Source of the DNA: Clostridia bacterium UC5.1-1D10 | GTDB taxonomy: Bacteria > Bacillota > Clostridia > Lachnospirales > Anaerotignaceae | DNA length: 64,000 bases | Reading direction: 5' to 3' | NCBI GenBank assembly: GCA_001304995.1 | Contig: BBZU01000002.1 | Coordinates: 1 to 64,000, forward strand | Shown: in pieces, positions 17,158 to 26,690 of the stretch | How the letters are laid out: the number at the start of each line of letters is the position of its first letter | Numbering within the stretch: the first letter of the stretch is position 1 | Notes under the pieces: generated by a model | What the model saw: the letters and a program-made list of their open reading frames with translations, nothing else | Told to the model about the DNA's origin: nothing | Database searches by the model: none | Program-made: the position numbers and the translations under genes

Positions 17158-18582
17158 ATGGACGAGATTTTTCAGATACAACTGGATAAAACATCGGAGG
17201 TGCCTATCTATCGCCAGCTTGCCGATGCCATTGGCGCTTTGGCGTCAGATGGGCTTTTGCCTGCGGACAGCAAACTGCCGCCCATTCGGAAAATGGCATC
17301 CCATTTCGGTGTCAATACGGTGACAGTGGTGACAGCTTATAAATATCTGGAACAGAAGCAGATGGTGTATTCTCGGGTAGGAAGTGGTACTTATATTTCC
17401 CCTTTGCCTGTGGAAAAAGTGCCGGAACCTGTGGCAAGGCGAAATTTGCAATTGTTTGAAAAGACACCGGCCTTGGAACATGCCATCAATTTTACGCTGA
17501 CATCCCTGCCCAATGAGTTGTTCCCGGTGGATGCCTTCAAAAAAGCCTTTGATACGGTGCTGGAACGGGAGAAAGGCGGCGCCTTCCGTTATACGGATAG
17601 TATGGGGTATCTGCCCCTGAGAGAGGAACTCTGCCGTTATCTGATGTCCTTTGGCATCCATACGGCGGCGGAACATTTGCAGATCATTTCCGGTGCCCAG
17701 CAAGGTATCGACATTATGTCTAAAGCTATCCTGCGGTATGGGGATGTGGTCTTTGTGGAAAGCCCTACCTTTTATGGTGCGGCAGGGGCATTCCTGTCCA
17801 GAGGGGCAAAACTTGTGGGTATCCCCATGGAAGCGGACGGTATGGAAATGGAAGCTCTGGAAAATTATCTGAAGCTGTACCATCCCCGTTTTATCTATAT
17901 GATGGCCTATTTCCAGACACCTACGGGGATTTCTTATTCCATGGAGAAAAAGCGCCGTCTGCTGGAACTGGCGGAAAAATACGATACTTACATCATCGAG
18001 GAAGACGACTTCTACGACTTCCATTACAGCAGGGAAATGCCTTTGCCCCTCAAAGCCTTGGACTATAAGAATCGCGTCATTTACATCAAAAGTTTTTCCA
18101 AGATTCTCATGCCCGGTCTGCGTATGGGGCTCATGGTATTGCCGAAAAAAGTGCGTCATGCGGTTATGGAGGCGAAGTATACCACAGATATTTCCACCTC
18201 TGGCTTTATCCAGAAATCTTTGGAGGAATATCTCCGGGTCAATGGCTGGGAAGCCCATGGAAAACAGGTGCGTCAGTATGGCAGCGGCAAATATCGCAAA
18301 GCCGTTTCCATGGCGAAGAAGTATCTCCTGCCAAAGGGGGCATCTTTTGCCTTGCCGGAAGGGGGTGTGAGCCTGTGGGTACGTCTGCCTGATGGAGTAG
18401 ATGCGGAGTTGTTCTGCAATCGGGCGTTGGAGAAAAATGTGCTGGTTTCTCCGGGCAGTCAGTTTTTCATTGAAGGTGGAACGGTCAGCCATGTGCGGCT
18501 CAGTTTTGCGGGACTTACCGACGATAAAATCGAAGTGGGTATGAAGCGGATGGGAGAAGTGCTGGGAGAAATGAGAACATAA
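17158..18582 (+). CDS. MocR-type regulator: GntR HTH fused to a PLP aminotransferase domain
   Basis: The protein has 474 residues. An N-terminal GntR winged helix (residues ~10-75, IYRQLADAIGALASDGLLPADSKLPPIRKMA) is fused to a fold-type I aminotransferase domain. The PLP lysine is seen in VIYIKSFSKILMPGLRMG and the aspartate region in YIIEEDDFYDFHY. MocR proteins are usually regulators that sense PLP or an amino-compound, although some family members act as 2-aminoadipate-type aminotransferases. The ATG at 17158 follows GAAGGTGG. It stands alone between terminators, with no metabolic partner next to it to show the target. Confidence 0.85.
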   Translation: MDEIFQIQLDKTSEVPIYRQLADAIGALASDGLLPADSKLPPIRKMASHFGVNTVTVVTAYKYLEQKQMVYSRVGSGTYISPLPVEKVPEPVARRNLQLFEKTPALEHAINFTLTSLPNELFPVDAFKKAFDTVLEREKGGAFRYTDSMGYLPLREELCRYLMSFGIHTAAEHLQIISGAQQGIDIMSKAILRYGDVVFVESPTFYGAAGAFLSRGAKLVGIPMEADGMEMEALENYLKLYHPRFIYMMAYFQTPTGISYSMEKKRRLLELAEKYDTYIIEEDDFYDFHYSREMPLPLKALDYKNRVIYIKSFSKILMPGLRMGLMVLPKKVRHAVMEAKYTTDISTSGFIQKSLEEYLRVNGWEAHGKQVRQYGSGKYRKAVSMAKKYLLPKGASFALPEGGVSLWVRLPDGVDAELFCNRALEKNVLVSPGSQFFIEGGTVSHVRLSFAGLTDDKIEVGMKRMGEVLGEMRT

Positions 18583-18598
18583 AAAGCTGATACAGAAA

Positions 18599-18701
18599 GC
18601 AAATTACCCTTAAGAAAATATATCAAAGAAAAATAAGCAAGCTGAAATCCTCTATATCATAAAGATTTCAGCTTGCTTTGTTTTCTTATGAAGATGCCCC
18701 T
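18599..18701 (-). repeat. Dispersed repeat, copy R2 (internally deleted)
   Basis: A minus-oriented short form. It keeps the CCCTTAAGAAAA arm and the terminator-like stem (AAGCTGAAATCC / GATTTCAGCTT) with TGTTTTCTTATGAAGATGCCCC, but lacks about 65 bp of the middle seen in R3. It lies after the MocR gene and probably terminates it. Confidence 0.75.
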
Positions 18702-18716
18702 CATATCAGCTTTTTA

Positions 18717-18959
18717 TTATTTTTCTTTGTTGTTGGAACGGAAATAAACGGACAGTTCCTGTCGATAAATGAGCGCAAGCTCCACAATCATAGACCCAAT
18801 GACCAGCACAATCAGCGGAATGGGCAGATACCGATATTCCTCTGGCATGAATGTGCCTGCAAGTGCATCTGTGTAAGCGTGCAGATAGGAAAAGCCCCAA
18901 ATCAGCGTCAGTATCAATAGGTTCAAAGTGACAGCGAGAACGCCAGCAATACTTTTCAT
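18717..18959 (-). CDS. Small membrane protein of unknown function
   Basis: The protein has 80 residues, starting MKSIAGVLAVTLNLLILTLIWG. It has two hydrophobic helices (about 5-25 and 45-66) with a short polar loop (YTDALAGTFMPEEYRY) and a basic tail. The ATG at 18959 follows GGGGGA. No family was recognised. It is divergent from the alaS leader. Confidence 0.6.
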   Translation of the reverse strand: MKSIAGVLAVTLNLLILTLIWGFSYLHAYTDALAGTFMPEEYRYLPIPLIVLVIGSMIVELALIYRQELSVYFRSNNKEK

Positions 18960-19059
18960 AATAAATCCCCCTTTTTGAAAAACAATGCCCTTTTTTCGAT
19001 GATACCATAAGGCGTGTGGGCTGCATATGGTCATTTTTACTGGAAAAGGGCGGTTTTTC

Positions 19060-19088
19060 TTGACAAAGTGACAGGGCATGTCTATAAT
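19060..19088 (+). promoter_or_regulatory. Sigma-A promoter of alaS
   Basis: Consensus TTGACA (19060-19065), 17-base spacer, consensus TATAAT (19083-19088). The T-box leader begins some 20-40 bases downstream. Confidence 0.9.
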
Positions 19089-19109
19089 CTAATTGTATTT
19101 TTATATGGA

Positions 19110-19352
19110 AACAAGCCAAGAAAAGAAGGAGTACGCAAGGGGTGGACGTTCCAGAGAGGAAATCACTGGTGGAAGATTTCCCGCAGCACATTGCCGAAGC
19201 AGTCTTTTCGGGTAAGAACCACAGCTCTTTGGCGGAAAGAGAAGTATGTCAAAGCGTATGCCTGCGTTAAAGGCTTTGAGTGACGTCCCTTTGGGCGTAA
19301 CAAGGGTGGTACCACGGTGAATTCGTCCCTGACTTTTGTCAGGGGCTTTTTT
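19110..19352 (+). ncRNA. T-box riboswitch controlling alaS
   Basis: A long structured leader holds the diagnostic T-box AAGGGTGGTACCACGG (19302-19317). This overlaps the antiterminator and is followed by a terminator hairpin (GTCCCTGAC/GTCAGGGGC plus T-run, 19325-19352). The variable T-box base after TGG is T, which pairs with the A discriminator of tRNA-Ala. Uncharged tRNA-Ala should stabilise the antiterminator and switch on alaS. Stem I lies around 19130-19210, with AGAGAG and GGTG elements. The specifier codon was not fixed with confidence. Confidence 0.93.
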
Positions 19353-19402
19353 ATTTTCCGGGTATCCTGTTAACAGATTGAAAATATTTAAGGAGGTAAG
19401 AT

Positions 19403-22045
19403 ATGAAATATTTAGGTGTAAACGAAATTCGTGAAGAATTTCTGAAATTCTTTGAAAGCAAAGACCATCTGCGTCTGCCCAGCTTCCCTCTGGTGCCCCG
19501 CAACGACAACAGCTTGCTGCTGATCAACTCCGGTATGGCACCCATGAAAGCATACTTCACAGGTCAGGAAATCCCTCCCAGCAAAAGAGTGACAACCTGC
19601 CAGAAATGTATCCGTACAGGTGATATCGACAACGTAGGGAAAACCGCTCGTCACGGCACATTCTTTGAAATGCTGGGTGACTTCTCCTTCGGTGATTACT
19701 TCAAAAACGAAATTGTGCCCTGGTCTTGGGAATTCGTAACAAAAGTACTGGAAATCCCCGAAGACAGACTGTATGTAACCATTTACGAAGAAGACGATGA
19801 AACAGGCAAAATCTGGCATGATGTAGTAGGCCTGCCTTGGGACAGAATCGTAAAACTGGGCAAAGAAGACAACTTCTGGGAACACGGCACAGGCCCCTGC
19901 GGTCCTTGTACAGAAATCTACTATGACCGTGGCCCCGAATACGGCTGTGACAGCCCTACTTGCGGCGTAGGCTGTGACTGTGACAGATACATGGAATTCT
20001 GGAATCTGGTATTGACACAGTTCAACGCTGAAGAAGACGGCACATACACAGAACTGGCTATGAAAAACGTAGATACCGGTATGGGTCTGGAACGTATGGC
20101 AACCATCATGCAGGGTGTAGACTCCATTTTCGACGTAGATACCGTAAAATCCATCCGTGACGCTGTTTGCGCAAAAGCAAACGTAGAATACGGCAAAGAT
20201 CATAAAACAGACGTTTCCGTTCGTGTTATCACAGACCATATCCGTTCCGTAACAATGATGACTGCTGACGGTGTACTGCCTTCCAACGAAGGTCGTGGCT
20301 ATGTACTGCGTCGTCTGCTGCGGCGTGCGGCTCGTCATGGGAAACTCTTGGGCATCGAAGGCGAATTCCTGGCAGAACTGTCCAAATCCGTAATCGCTTG
20401 CAGCGGTGAAGCTTATCCCGAATTGGTGGAAAAACAGGATTACATCTTCAAAATCCTGTCCATCGAAGAAAACAGCTTCTATAAGACCATCGACAAAGGT
20501 ATGGAAATCCTGAAAGCAGACATGGAAGAAATGAAAGCTGCCGGCGAAAAAGTGATGTCCGGTGAAAAATCCTTCCGTCTGTACGACACATACGGTTTCC
20601 CTGTTGACCTGACAAAAGAAATCTTGGCAGAAGAAGGCATGGAAATCGATGAAGACGCTTTCACAGCAGAAATGAAAGCACAGAAAGAACGTGCGCGTTC
20701 CGCAAGAGCAAAATCCAACTACATGGGCGCAGCAGAAACTGTTTACAACGAACTGCCCGTAGAACTGGAAACAGCTTTTGCTGGCTATGATGTATATGAT
20801 GTAGCGAACGCAAAAATCGTTGCACTGGTTGCAAATGAAGCCGTTGCAGAAACTGCACAGGCTGGCGACACAGTAGCGGTATTCCTGGATAGAACACCTT
20901 TCTACGCAGAAAGCGGCGGTCAGGTAGGCGACCAGGGTGTTATCAAAACAGAAACAGGCGTTGTGAAAGTAACCAACTGCGTAAAAGTTGTTGGCGGCAA
21001 GATCGCACACATGGGTGAAGTGACAGAAGGTCTGGTGCAGGTAGGCGAAATGGCTTGCGCAAGCATCGATGTGGAACTGCGTATGGCTTCTTCCAGAAAC
21101 CACAGCGCAACCCACCTGCTGCACAAAGCACTGCGTACCGTTCTGGGTACTCACGTAGAACAGGCTGGTTCCTATGTAAGCGCGGACAGACTGCGTTTTG
21201 ACTTCACACACTTCGCAGCAATGACTGCTGATGAAATCAAAGAAGTAGAAAGACTGGTAAATGACGCTATCTTCGCAAGCTATGATGTACACACAGACGA
21301 AATGTCCATCGACGAAGCTAGAAACAGAGGCGCAATGGCACTGTTCGGCGAAAAATACGGCGAAGTGGTACGTGTGGTAGATATGGGCGGTTACAGCATC
21401 GAACTTTGCGGCGGCGCGCACCTGAAAAATACCGCACAGGTTGGTTCCTTCAAGATTCTGTCTGAAAACGGCGTAGCAGCTGGTGTGAGAAGAATCGAAG
21501 CGGTAACAGGTAAAGAAGCGCTGAAACATTATCAGGCACAGGAAGACGAAATCAAAGAAATCTGTCGTCTGGTGAAATCCACACCTGACAAACTGCTCTC
21601 TCGTCTGGAACAGCTGTTGGCAGAACAGAAAGAAACAGCAAAAGAACTGGAAAAACTGAAAGCCAAAATGGCGGGCGGCGCAGCAGACGAAATGCTCAGC
21701 GGCAAAGTAGAAATCGGCGGCGTTGCAGTGCTGGCGGCTGAAGTGAAAGATATGGACGGCAATGCGCTGCGTACCTTGGGTGACCAGCTGAAACAGAAAC
21801 TGGGCAGCGGTGTAGTGGTACTGGCAAGCGGCAAAGACGGCAAAGTAAACCTGATGGCTATGGCAACTGACGATGTTGTGAAAAAAGGCGTACATGCCGG
21901 CAACATCATCAAAGCAGCAGCGGCTGTATGCGGCGGTGGCGGCGGCGGTCGTCCCAACATGGCACAGGCAGGCGGTAAAGACGCTTCCAAGATCGCAGAT
22001 GCTCTGGAAAAAGCAAAAGCGGTTGTAGCGGAACAGCTGGGCTGA
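19403..22045 (+). CDS. alaS: Alanine-tRNA ligase
   Basis: The protein has 880 residues, full family length. The class II aminoacylation domain is N-terminal (FFESKDHLRLPSFPLVP, FFEMLGDFSFGDYFK motif 2). The editing domain has the zinc-type HSATHLLH and CGGAHLKN motifs. A coiled DHHA1/C-Ala region is at the end (GGGGGGRPNMAQAGGKD). It charges tRNA-Ala and clears mischarged Ser/Gly. The ATG follows AAGGAGG by six bases. Expression is set by the T-box upstream. Codon use is strongly biased, as in highly expressed genes here. Confidence 0.98.
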   Translation: MKYLGVNEIREEFLKFFESKDHLRLPSFPLVPRNDNSLLLINSGMAPMKAYFTGQEIPPSKRVTTCQKCIRTGDIDNVGKTARHGTFFEMLGDFSFGDYFKNEIVPWSWEFVTKVLEIPEDRLYVTIYEEDDETGKIWHDVVGLPWDRIVKLGKEDNFWEHGTGPCGPCTEIYYDRGPEYGCDSPTCGVGCDCDRYMEFWNLVLTQFNAEEDGTYTELAMKNVDTGMGLERMATIMQGVDSIFDVDTVKSIRDAVCAKANVEYGKDHKTDVSVRVITDHIRSVTMMTADGVLPSNEGRGYVLRRLLRRAARHGKLLGIEGEFLAELSKSVIACSGEAYPELVEKQDYIFKILSIEENSFYKTIDKGMEILKADMEEMKAAGEKVMSGEKSFRLYDTYGFPVDLTKEILAEEGMEIDEDAFTAEMKAQKERARSARAKSNYMGAAETVYNELPVELETAFAGYDVYDVANAKIVALVANEAVAETAQAGDTVAVFLDRTPFYAESGGQVGDQGVIKTETGVVKVTNCVKVVGGKIAHMGEVTEGLVQVGEMACASIDVELRMASSRNHSATHLLHKALRTVLGTHVEQAGSYVSADRLRFDFTHFAAMTADEIKEVERLVNDAIFASYDVHTDEMSIDEARNRGAMALFGEKYGEVVRVVDMGGYSIELCGGAHLKNTAQVGSFKILSENGVAAGVRRIEAVTGKEALKHYQAQEDEIKEICRLVKSTPDKLLSRLEQLLAEQKETAKELEKLKAKMAGGAADEMLSGKVEIGGVAVLAAEVKDMDGNALRTLGDQLKQKLGSGVVVLASGKDGKVNLMAMATDDVVKKGVHAGNIIKAAAAVCGGGGGGRPNMAQAGGKDASKIADALEKAKAVVAEQLG

Positions 22046-22077
22046 TTGGCTGAAGACATTAACCCATAAACAAAATC

Positions 22078-22118
22078 AAGCTGAAAATCTCTGGAAACGG
22101 AGGTTTTCAGCTTTTTTT
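22078..22118 (+). terminator. Terminator of alaS
   Basis: AAGCTGAAAATCTC pairs with GAGGTTTTCAGCTT, followed by seven T. Confidence 0.9.
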
Positions 22119-22208
22119 GTATACCCTTTGAGGGATTTTTGTATACGGCTGCCCATGGTAAAATAACAGCCTAATAAGAAGCGAAAATATAGCAAAAGGG
22201 GGCGAACC

Positions 22209-22496
22209 ATGGGTCGCAGTGGAAGCAGATTATGGAAATACGCAGCAGCGGTGGGTGTTATGGGCCTGCTGCTGATGATGGCTGCCATTTTGGTTGCCAA
22301 TCGCTGGGAGAATATGTTTGGCATCGCGGTACTTTTGGGATTGGTGTGTACCTGGATTGCGCTGCTGATGCTTGCGGTGGCATGGGTACAGGAGCTGTGG
22401 TATAGCTTTCGCGGGAAGGATTACCTGACGATGGTGATATGGCTTGCCCTTGGGCTTTTGATCTTGATTCTTTCCGGCAGACGTATCTTTTTTTAA
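22209..22496 (+). CDS. Small three-helix membrane protein, unknown
   Basis: The protein has 95 residues with hydrophobic segments at about 10-28, 34-58 and 73-88 and a basic start (MGRSGSRLWKY). The ATG at 22209 follows AAGGGGGCG. No family was recognised. It has its own terminator, shared with brnQ on the other strand. Confidence 0.6.
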   Translation: MGRSGSRLWKYAAAVGVMGLLLMMAAILVANRWENMFGIAVLLGLVCTWIALLMLAVAWVQELWYSFRGKDYLTMVIWLALGLLILILSGRRIFF

Positions 22497-22501
22497 GCAA
22501 G

Positions 22502-22535
22502 AAAAACCCCCTCTGTTTCAAACAGAGGGGGTTTT
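22502..22535. terminator. Bidirectional terminator between the small membrane gene and brnQ
   Basis: AAAACCCCCTCTGTTT pairs perfectly with AAACAGAGGGGGTTTT. A/T runs on both sides serve the convergent genes. Confidence 0.9.
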
Positions 22536-22582
22536 GTTACACTCTATGCAATATGATTTATTTACCGATCAAAAGATAGGCA

Positions 22583-23859
22583 TCAGTCTTTGCAGGGGAT
22601 AAATTTCCCGATAATACCACCAACGATAGCAGGAACGATCCAAGCGAAGCCCATGGGAGCCAGAGGCAGGAATTTTACGAAGCCAGTAGGCAGACCGAAA
22701 CCAGCCAGGATTTCCAGTGCGCTTACGATGATAGCGAAGTATGTAGCAACACGGTAGATGTTTTTGTTCTTGATGGATTTGTGGAAGAACGCCAGGATGA
22801 TCAGTACCAGTACGCCAGGGTATACCAGATTCAGCAGAGGAGCGGAGAACTGGATGATTGTAGATACGCCTGCGTTGGAGATCAGCCAGCTGAATACTAC
22901 TACGATGATTACAACTTTTTTGTAGGAAATTTTACCGCCTGTCAGTTCTTCGAAGAAAGCACCTGTGGAGGAGCTCAGACCGATTGCTGTTGTCAGGCAG
23001 GCAAACAGTACGATAACGCCCAGCAGGATAACGCCGGCGTTGCCGAACAGTGCTTTTGTGATAGCAACCAGCAGTGCTGTCTGGTTCAGACCCTGCATGT
23101 CAGCCAGGTTACATGTTGTTGCGCCCAGATATGTCAGACCGCCGTAGATAACGAACAGACCGATGGAAGCAACGCAGCTGGAGCTCAGGACTGCTTTAGA
23201 CAGGGAGTGACCTTCTGTGTAGCCTTTGCCCTGTGCACTGGATGTGATGATCATGATGAAGATCATGGAAGCCAGTACGTCCAGTGTCTGGTAACCGTTC
23301 AGAGTACCGTTCTGTACGGGGTTTGTTGTTTCAGGTAGATCAATGGGGCCCAGAGGGGAGATGATACCTTTGATGATCATAACCAGCAGTGTGATAACCA
23401 GTACGGGTGTCAGGAAAGCGCCGATGATATCAACTACTTTGGAAGGACGAATTGTCAGAGCCAATACGATTGCGAAGAAGATCGCGGAGAAAATCCATGT
23501 GCTGAAGTTAGGAGCCAGAGGCTGCACACCGATTTCAAATGTGGTCGCTGCTGTACGAGGGATTGCAAGCAGGGGCCCAATACACAATACGGCGATACAG
23601 TTGATAATGGTGGAAGGAACCTTACCCATTACGTCTGTGATACCGTTGATTTCAAACTGTCCTTTACGAACCAGTGCCAGGATGGCAACCAGTGCCAGAC
23701 CTACGTCAAAGATGAAGAAGAACAGGAAACCAATGAACCAGGATGTACCGGACTGCTGACCCAGCAGGGGCGGGAAAATCAAGTTGCCGGCGCCGAAGAA
23801 CATGGCAAAGAGCGCACCACCAATGACTAGGATGTCACTAAATTTTTGCTTTTTTCCAT
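22583..23859 (-). pseudogene. brnQ: BrnQ, branched-chain amino acid:cation symporter, frameshifted at codon 3
   Basis: The LIVCS family is clear from FSDILVIGGALFAMFFGAGNLIFPP at the start and about 12 membrane helices. It imports Leu/Ile/Val with Na+ or H+. The ribosome site AAGGAGG and the ATG at 23859 are excellent. However, the ATG is out of frame with the body because a run of six T on the plus strand (23850-23855) should be seven; the repaired start is MEKKQKFSDIL. Read uncorrected, the long open frame runs back through the ribosome site itself, which is not credible. About 425 residues when repaired. Confidence 0.85.
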
Positions 23860-24707
23860 AGAATACAACCTCCTTATATTTTTCTCTCAGAAAAAAATGA
23901 ATAATGACATGACGCTTAGTTTTGTACATATTGCATGTGAGAAAACCATAAGCTTAAGATATATTATGCAGAAAAAACCAAAAAACACAAACAAACTAGG
24001 AATACTTTGGTGAAACTTTTTGTGTTAAAAGTTTCTTTATAATATTGTTTTATATCTATTTAAGTGTAAAAAAATGAAAAATAAAAATAAAATGAAGCAA
24101 AATTCATGGAAATTTTGTATTTTGAAGAAATAGACGGCATGTACATGAAGTGTTGAGAAAAACATGTTTTTTTTGAGAAACATTAGGCAAAAACACAAAA
24201 GTATTCATATTTTCAAAGGATAATATTTACAAAAGGTGAGCATCTTTGATAAAAAAATTCAAAAAACAGGCAGGGAATTATGAATAAATATTTTCTGTAA
24301 AAAAACTTAACATTCTACTTAGAATAAACATCTTTATGAAAAAAAGGTGAAAAAAATATGGTTTTTCCCATGCCTTCAGAGGTGTTTTTTTCTGCCTTTC
24401 TCGTGATCTTTGTTCTGATGCAAATACAAAATAAGTCTGTTAATGACAGGTAATTTATGGTATAATGTGAACGAAAAAACAAATCTCTGTTTTTTCTTCT
24501 TGGGGCAGAATTTCTTTCGGAAGATTGGAATTTCAACGGTTCAAAGGGAATTTTGCCAAGGGAGGGAAGCGGCGGATGCTGCATCTTGTCTGAGAACTGC
24601 GGACAAAAATCTGCCGCAGCAGATCAACTGCCGCATACTGTTGTATGGCTACTGACAAGAAAAAAACAGGGATAATGGGAAGATGAAAAAGCAGGTGATG
24701 GGGATTT
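23860..24707. other. 848-bp AT-rich intergenic region
   Basis: This separates the divergent brnQ and XRE genes. It includes a weak brnQ promoter candidate on the minus strand (TTGTGT, 16 bases, CATAAT at 23963-23990). It also has an extended -10 element (TGGTATAAT, about 24459-24467) ahead of the XRE gene. The central 400 bases are A/T-rich with no credible gene. Small open frames at 24315-24655 lack ribosome sites. Confidence 0.5.
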
Positions 24708-25424
24708 ATGAAGGAAATCAGCGTACATGTGGGCAAACGGATCCGTTTGTATCGTAAAATGAAAAATATGACCATTGAAGTCTTTGCGGGACTTATAAAT
24801 AAAAGCAAGGCCACCGTATCGAAGTATGAGAACGGGGACATTGCCATAGATATTGAAACATTGTTCATCATTGCCAATGCACTGGATATTTCCGTCAATC
24901 AGCTTATTGATTATGATAAAGAGGTAGAGGAAACCGAAACACGGGTGGATCTTTCCGGCAGACGCCATGGGAAAACCCGGATGTATCTTTATTTCTATGA
25001 CGGCCGCCGCAGCCGTATCGTCCGCAATGTCATCGACATTCGGGGAACCGGAGAAAACGGCATGTTCAGCGCCGATCTGTATGCGGATGTGGACGATTAT
25101 TCCAACTGTTATAAATGTAAGTATCTCTATCACGGCACCATGCGCCGCTATGATACCTTCAGCAATTTCCAGTTTGAAAACCAGAATAATAAGATGGAAC
25201 GGGTATTTCTCTACGCCATCAATTCTTTTAGCCCCGCAGGGCGCATGATCGGCATGTTTTCCGGCCTTTCCATACAGCCTATGCTGCCGGCGTCCTTCAA
25301 ATTCGTCCTTTCACCGGACATTATGGAAGAAAATGAAGAACTGAAAGAAATCCTCCGCTTTTCAAAGGAAGATATCCGCACCATGAAAAAAATGAACATG
25401 TTCATTGTGAACCAGCATTTGTGA
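24708..25424 (+). CDS. XRE-family transcriptional regulator with unknown C-terminal domain
   Basis: The protein has 238 residues. The HTH_3 domain is at about 8-62 (KRIRLYRKMKNMTIEVFAGLINKSKATVSKYENGD, then ETLFIIANALDISVNQLID). The remaining 170 residues contain a beta-rich region (RMYLYFYDGRRSRIVRNVID, YHGTMRRYDTFSNFQFEN). This resembles the C-terminal part of clostridial regulators of unknown ligand. The ATG follows a GATGGGGAT stretch. Targets cannot be inferred from position, though brnQ is divergent. Confidence 0.75.
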   Translation: MKEISVHVGKRIRLYRKMKNMTIEVFAGLINKSKATVSKYENGDIAIDIETLFIIANALDISVNQLIDYDKEVEETETRVDLSGRRHGKTRMYLYFYDGRRSRIVRNVIDIRGTGENGMFSADLYADVDDYSNCYKCKYLYHGTMRRYDTFSNFQFENQNNKMERVFLYAINSFSPAGRMIGMFSGLSIQPMLPASFKFVLSPDIMEENEELKEILRFSKEDIRTMKKMNMFIVNQHL

Positions 25425-25460
25425 TATATAAATAGGAAATGTCGGACAAAGATGTAAGAC

Positions 25461-25499
25461 AAAACCCCCTAAACCGAAAGGTACAGGGGGTTCTTTTTT
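25461..25499. terminator. Terminator between the XRE gene and the gene at 25498
   Basis: AACCCCCT pairs with AGGGGGTT over a 14-base loop, followed by TTCTTTTTT on the plus strand. The other gene ends at its edge. Confidence 0.85.
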
Positions 25500-25925
25500 A
25501 GATGCGATCGGTGAGGGAAAGCATCATCAGCAGGCCTGCCATGCGTACGGTCTGAGGAGATGGCGCACAGCTTTCTTCGCCGGAACGGTCACGGACAGCC
25601 AATGGACTGCCTTCCGCCAGAGAATATGCCACATTTTGCTGAATCTGTCCCATGGTGTGAAAGAGCATCAGACTGCGGCAGATTTCATCCAGACGGCTTT
25701 TTCCGGCATCGTCGGTGAATGCCCGCAGTGCCCGCAGCAGCGTCACTTCCCGAGGAGGATGTTCCACGGCGTCTGCTTGCTGCATGGCGGCAGCTGCCTG
25801 TATTTTTGCAGATAATCCTGTTCCACCCTTGTCTGCATGGCTTGCAGAAAGGTATGCAGTTCGTTTCTGGCGTTGTCTGTGTTTTGCAGGACTTTTGCCA
25901 GATGGAATACATTGTTTTCTTCCAT
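25498..25925 (-). pseudogene. Hypothetical alpha-helical protein, frameshifted
   Basis: The ATG at 25925 with AAGGAG upstream starts MEENNVFHLAKVLQNTD and reads well to EQDYLQK. The second half (AMQQADAVEHPPREVTLLRALRAF...LLMMLSLTDRI) is in another frame. One extra base in the T5 run at 25803-25807 joins them as LQKIQAAAAMQQADAVEHPP. The repaired product is about 142 residues, helical and soluble, with no recognised family. It lies 16 bp downstream of the subtilase 3' part on the same strand, so it probably belonged to the same operon. Confidence 0.65.
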
Positions 25926-25941
25926 AAAAAGATCGCTCCTT

Positions 25942-26622
25942 TCATTCAGGCAGACAGGAAGGCTCCAAAAGCCCGCCGTTTTTCTCGGCGGCGGCACAAA
26001 GGCGTTGTTTCACCTGACTGGGTGTGAGGTTTGGAAATCGCTCCAGCAGACAGGCTGCCATGCCGCTGACCATAGGCGTTGCCATAGATGCGCCGCTCAT
26101 GGCGATGTAGCTGTGGTCGACAATGCTGCTTTTGGAACGGTTCTGAAGGGAAAAGTTATAATTCGGTGAAAGAACGGAGATGATGTTTTCCCCATGTGCC
26201 CACAGATCAGGCTGACCTACGGATGTGGTCTGTTTTGAGGGAAACCATTCTCTGTCCTCCCATGTACCCACAGAAAGAATGCTGGGACTGAGGGATGGCG
26301 GCGGCAGAAAGTGTGCGCCGCCATCGGGATTGGCAGCGGCGGCTACCACCACAATGCCTTTGTGCCAAAGGGATTCCACTGCTTCCTGCAGAGGACGATG
26401 AACCCTTCTGTCATTGGTGCCTATGGATAAATTGACTACTTTTATATTATATTTTGCGGCGTTGTCCAATATCCATCGCATGGCACGAATGGCACGCAAA
26501 GAAGTCCCTTGTCCCATAGCATCCAAAATCTTCAGAGAAATGATGTGCGCCTGGGGGGCAATGCCGCGATAACGTCCGCCGGAAAGTGTACCGTTGCCAC
26601 AGGCGATGCCTGTGACATGGGT
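25942..26622 (-). pseudogene. Subtilisin-like serine protease (S8), 3' part of a gene interrupted by a 5.36-kb element
   Basis: From the attachment core onward the minus strand encodes HVTGIACGNGTLSGGRYRGIAPQ and continues to the catalytic serine motif SGASMATPMVSG and the stop. An oxyanion-type Asn lies in VAAAANPDGG. The Asp and His parts of the triad are 5.4 kb away at 31986-32171. Joining the two parts at the repeat gives 867 nt, a single frame of 288 residues. The result resembles AprX/intracellular subtilases with no signal or propeptide. As it stands this fragment has no start of its own. Confidence 0.9.
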
Positions 26623-26637
26623 GACAGGCGCAAAAAA
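26608..26637 (+). repeat. attL: left attachment site of the integrated element
   Basis: Direct-repeat core GCCTGTGACATGGGT (26608-26622) followed by the element arm TGACAGGCGCAAAAAA (26622-26637). The core matches the right copy at 31971-31985 in 14 of 15 bases. The arm is the exact reverse complement of 31963-31978. Confidence 0.88.
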
Positions 26638-26690
26638 GGGATAAGGGACAGGGGATGCCGCATATCCATAGGCAAAAGGGGGGAAGAACG

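Noticed and set aside
19412-21895. 827-codon open frame antisense to alaS
   Set aside because: It is a Cys/Phe/His-rich shadow of the strongly codon-biased alaS gene with no ribosome site or family motifs.
23860-23929. BrnQ starting at the upstream ATG at 23929
   Set aside because: That reading translates through the AAGGAGG ribosome site and an unrelated Lys/Arg-rich stretch. The ATG at 23859 with a one-base repair gives the family start.
24315-24655. Small open frames in the brnQ-XRE gap
   Set aside because: No ribosome sites, unlikely composition and overlap of two strands; treated as non-coding.
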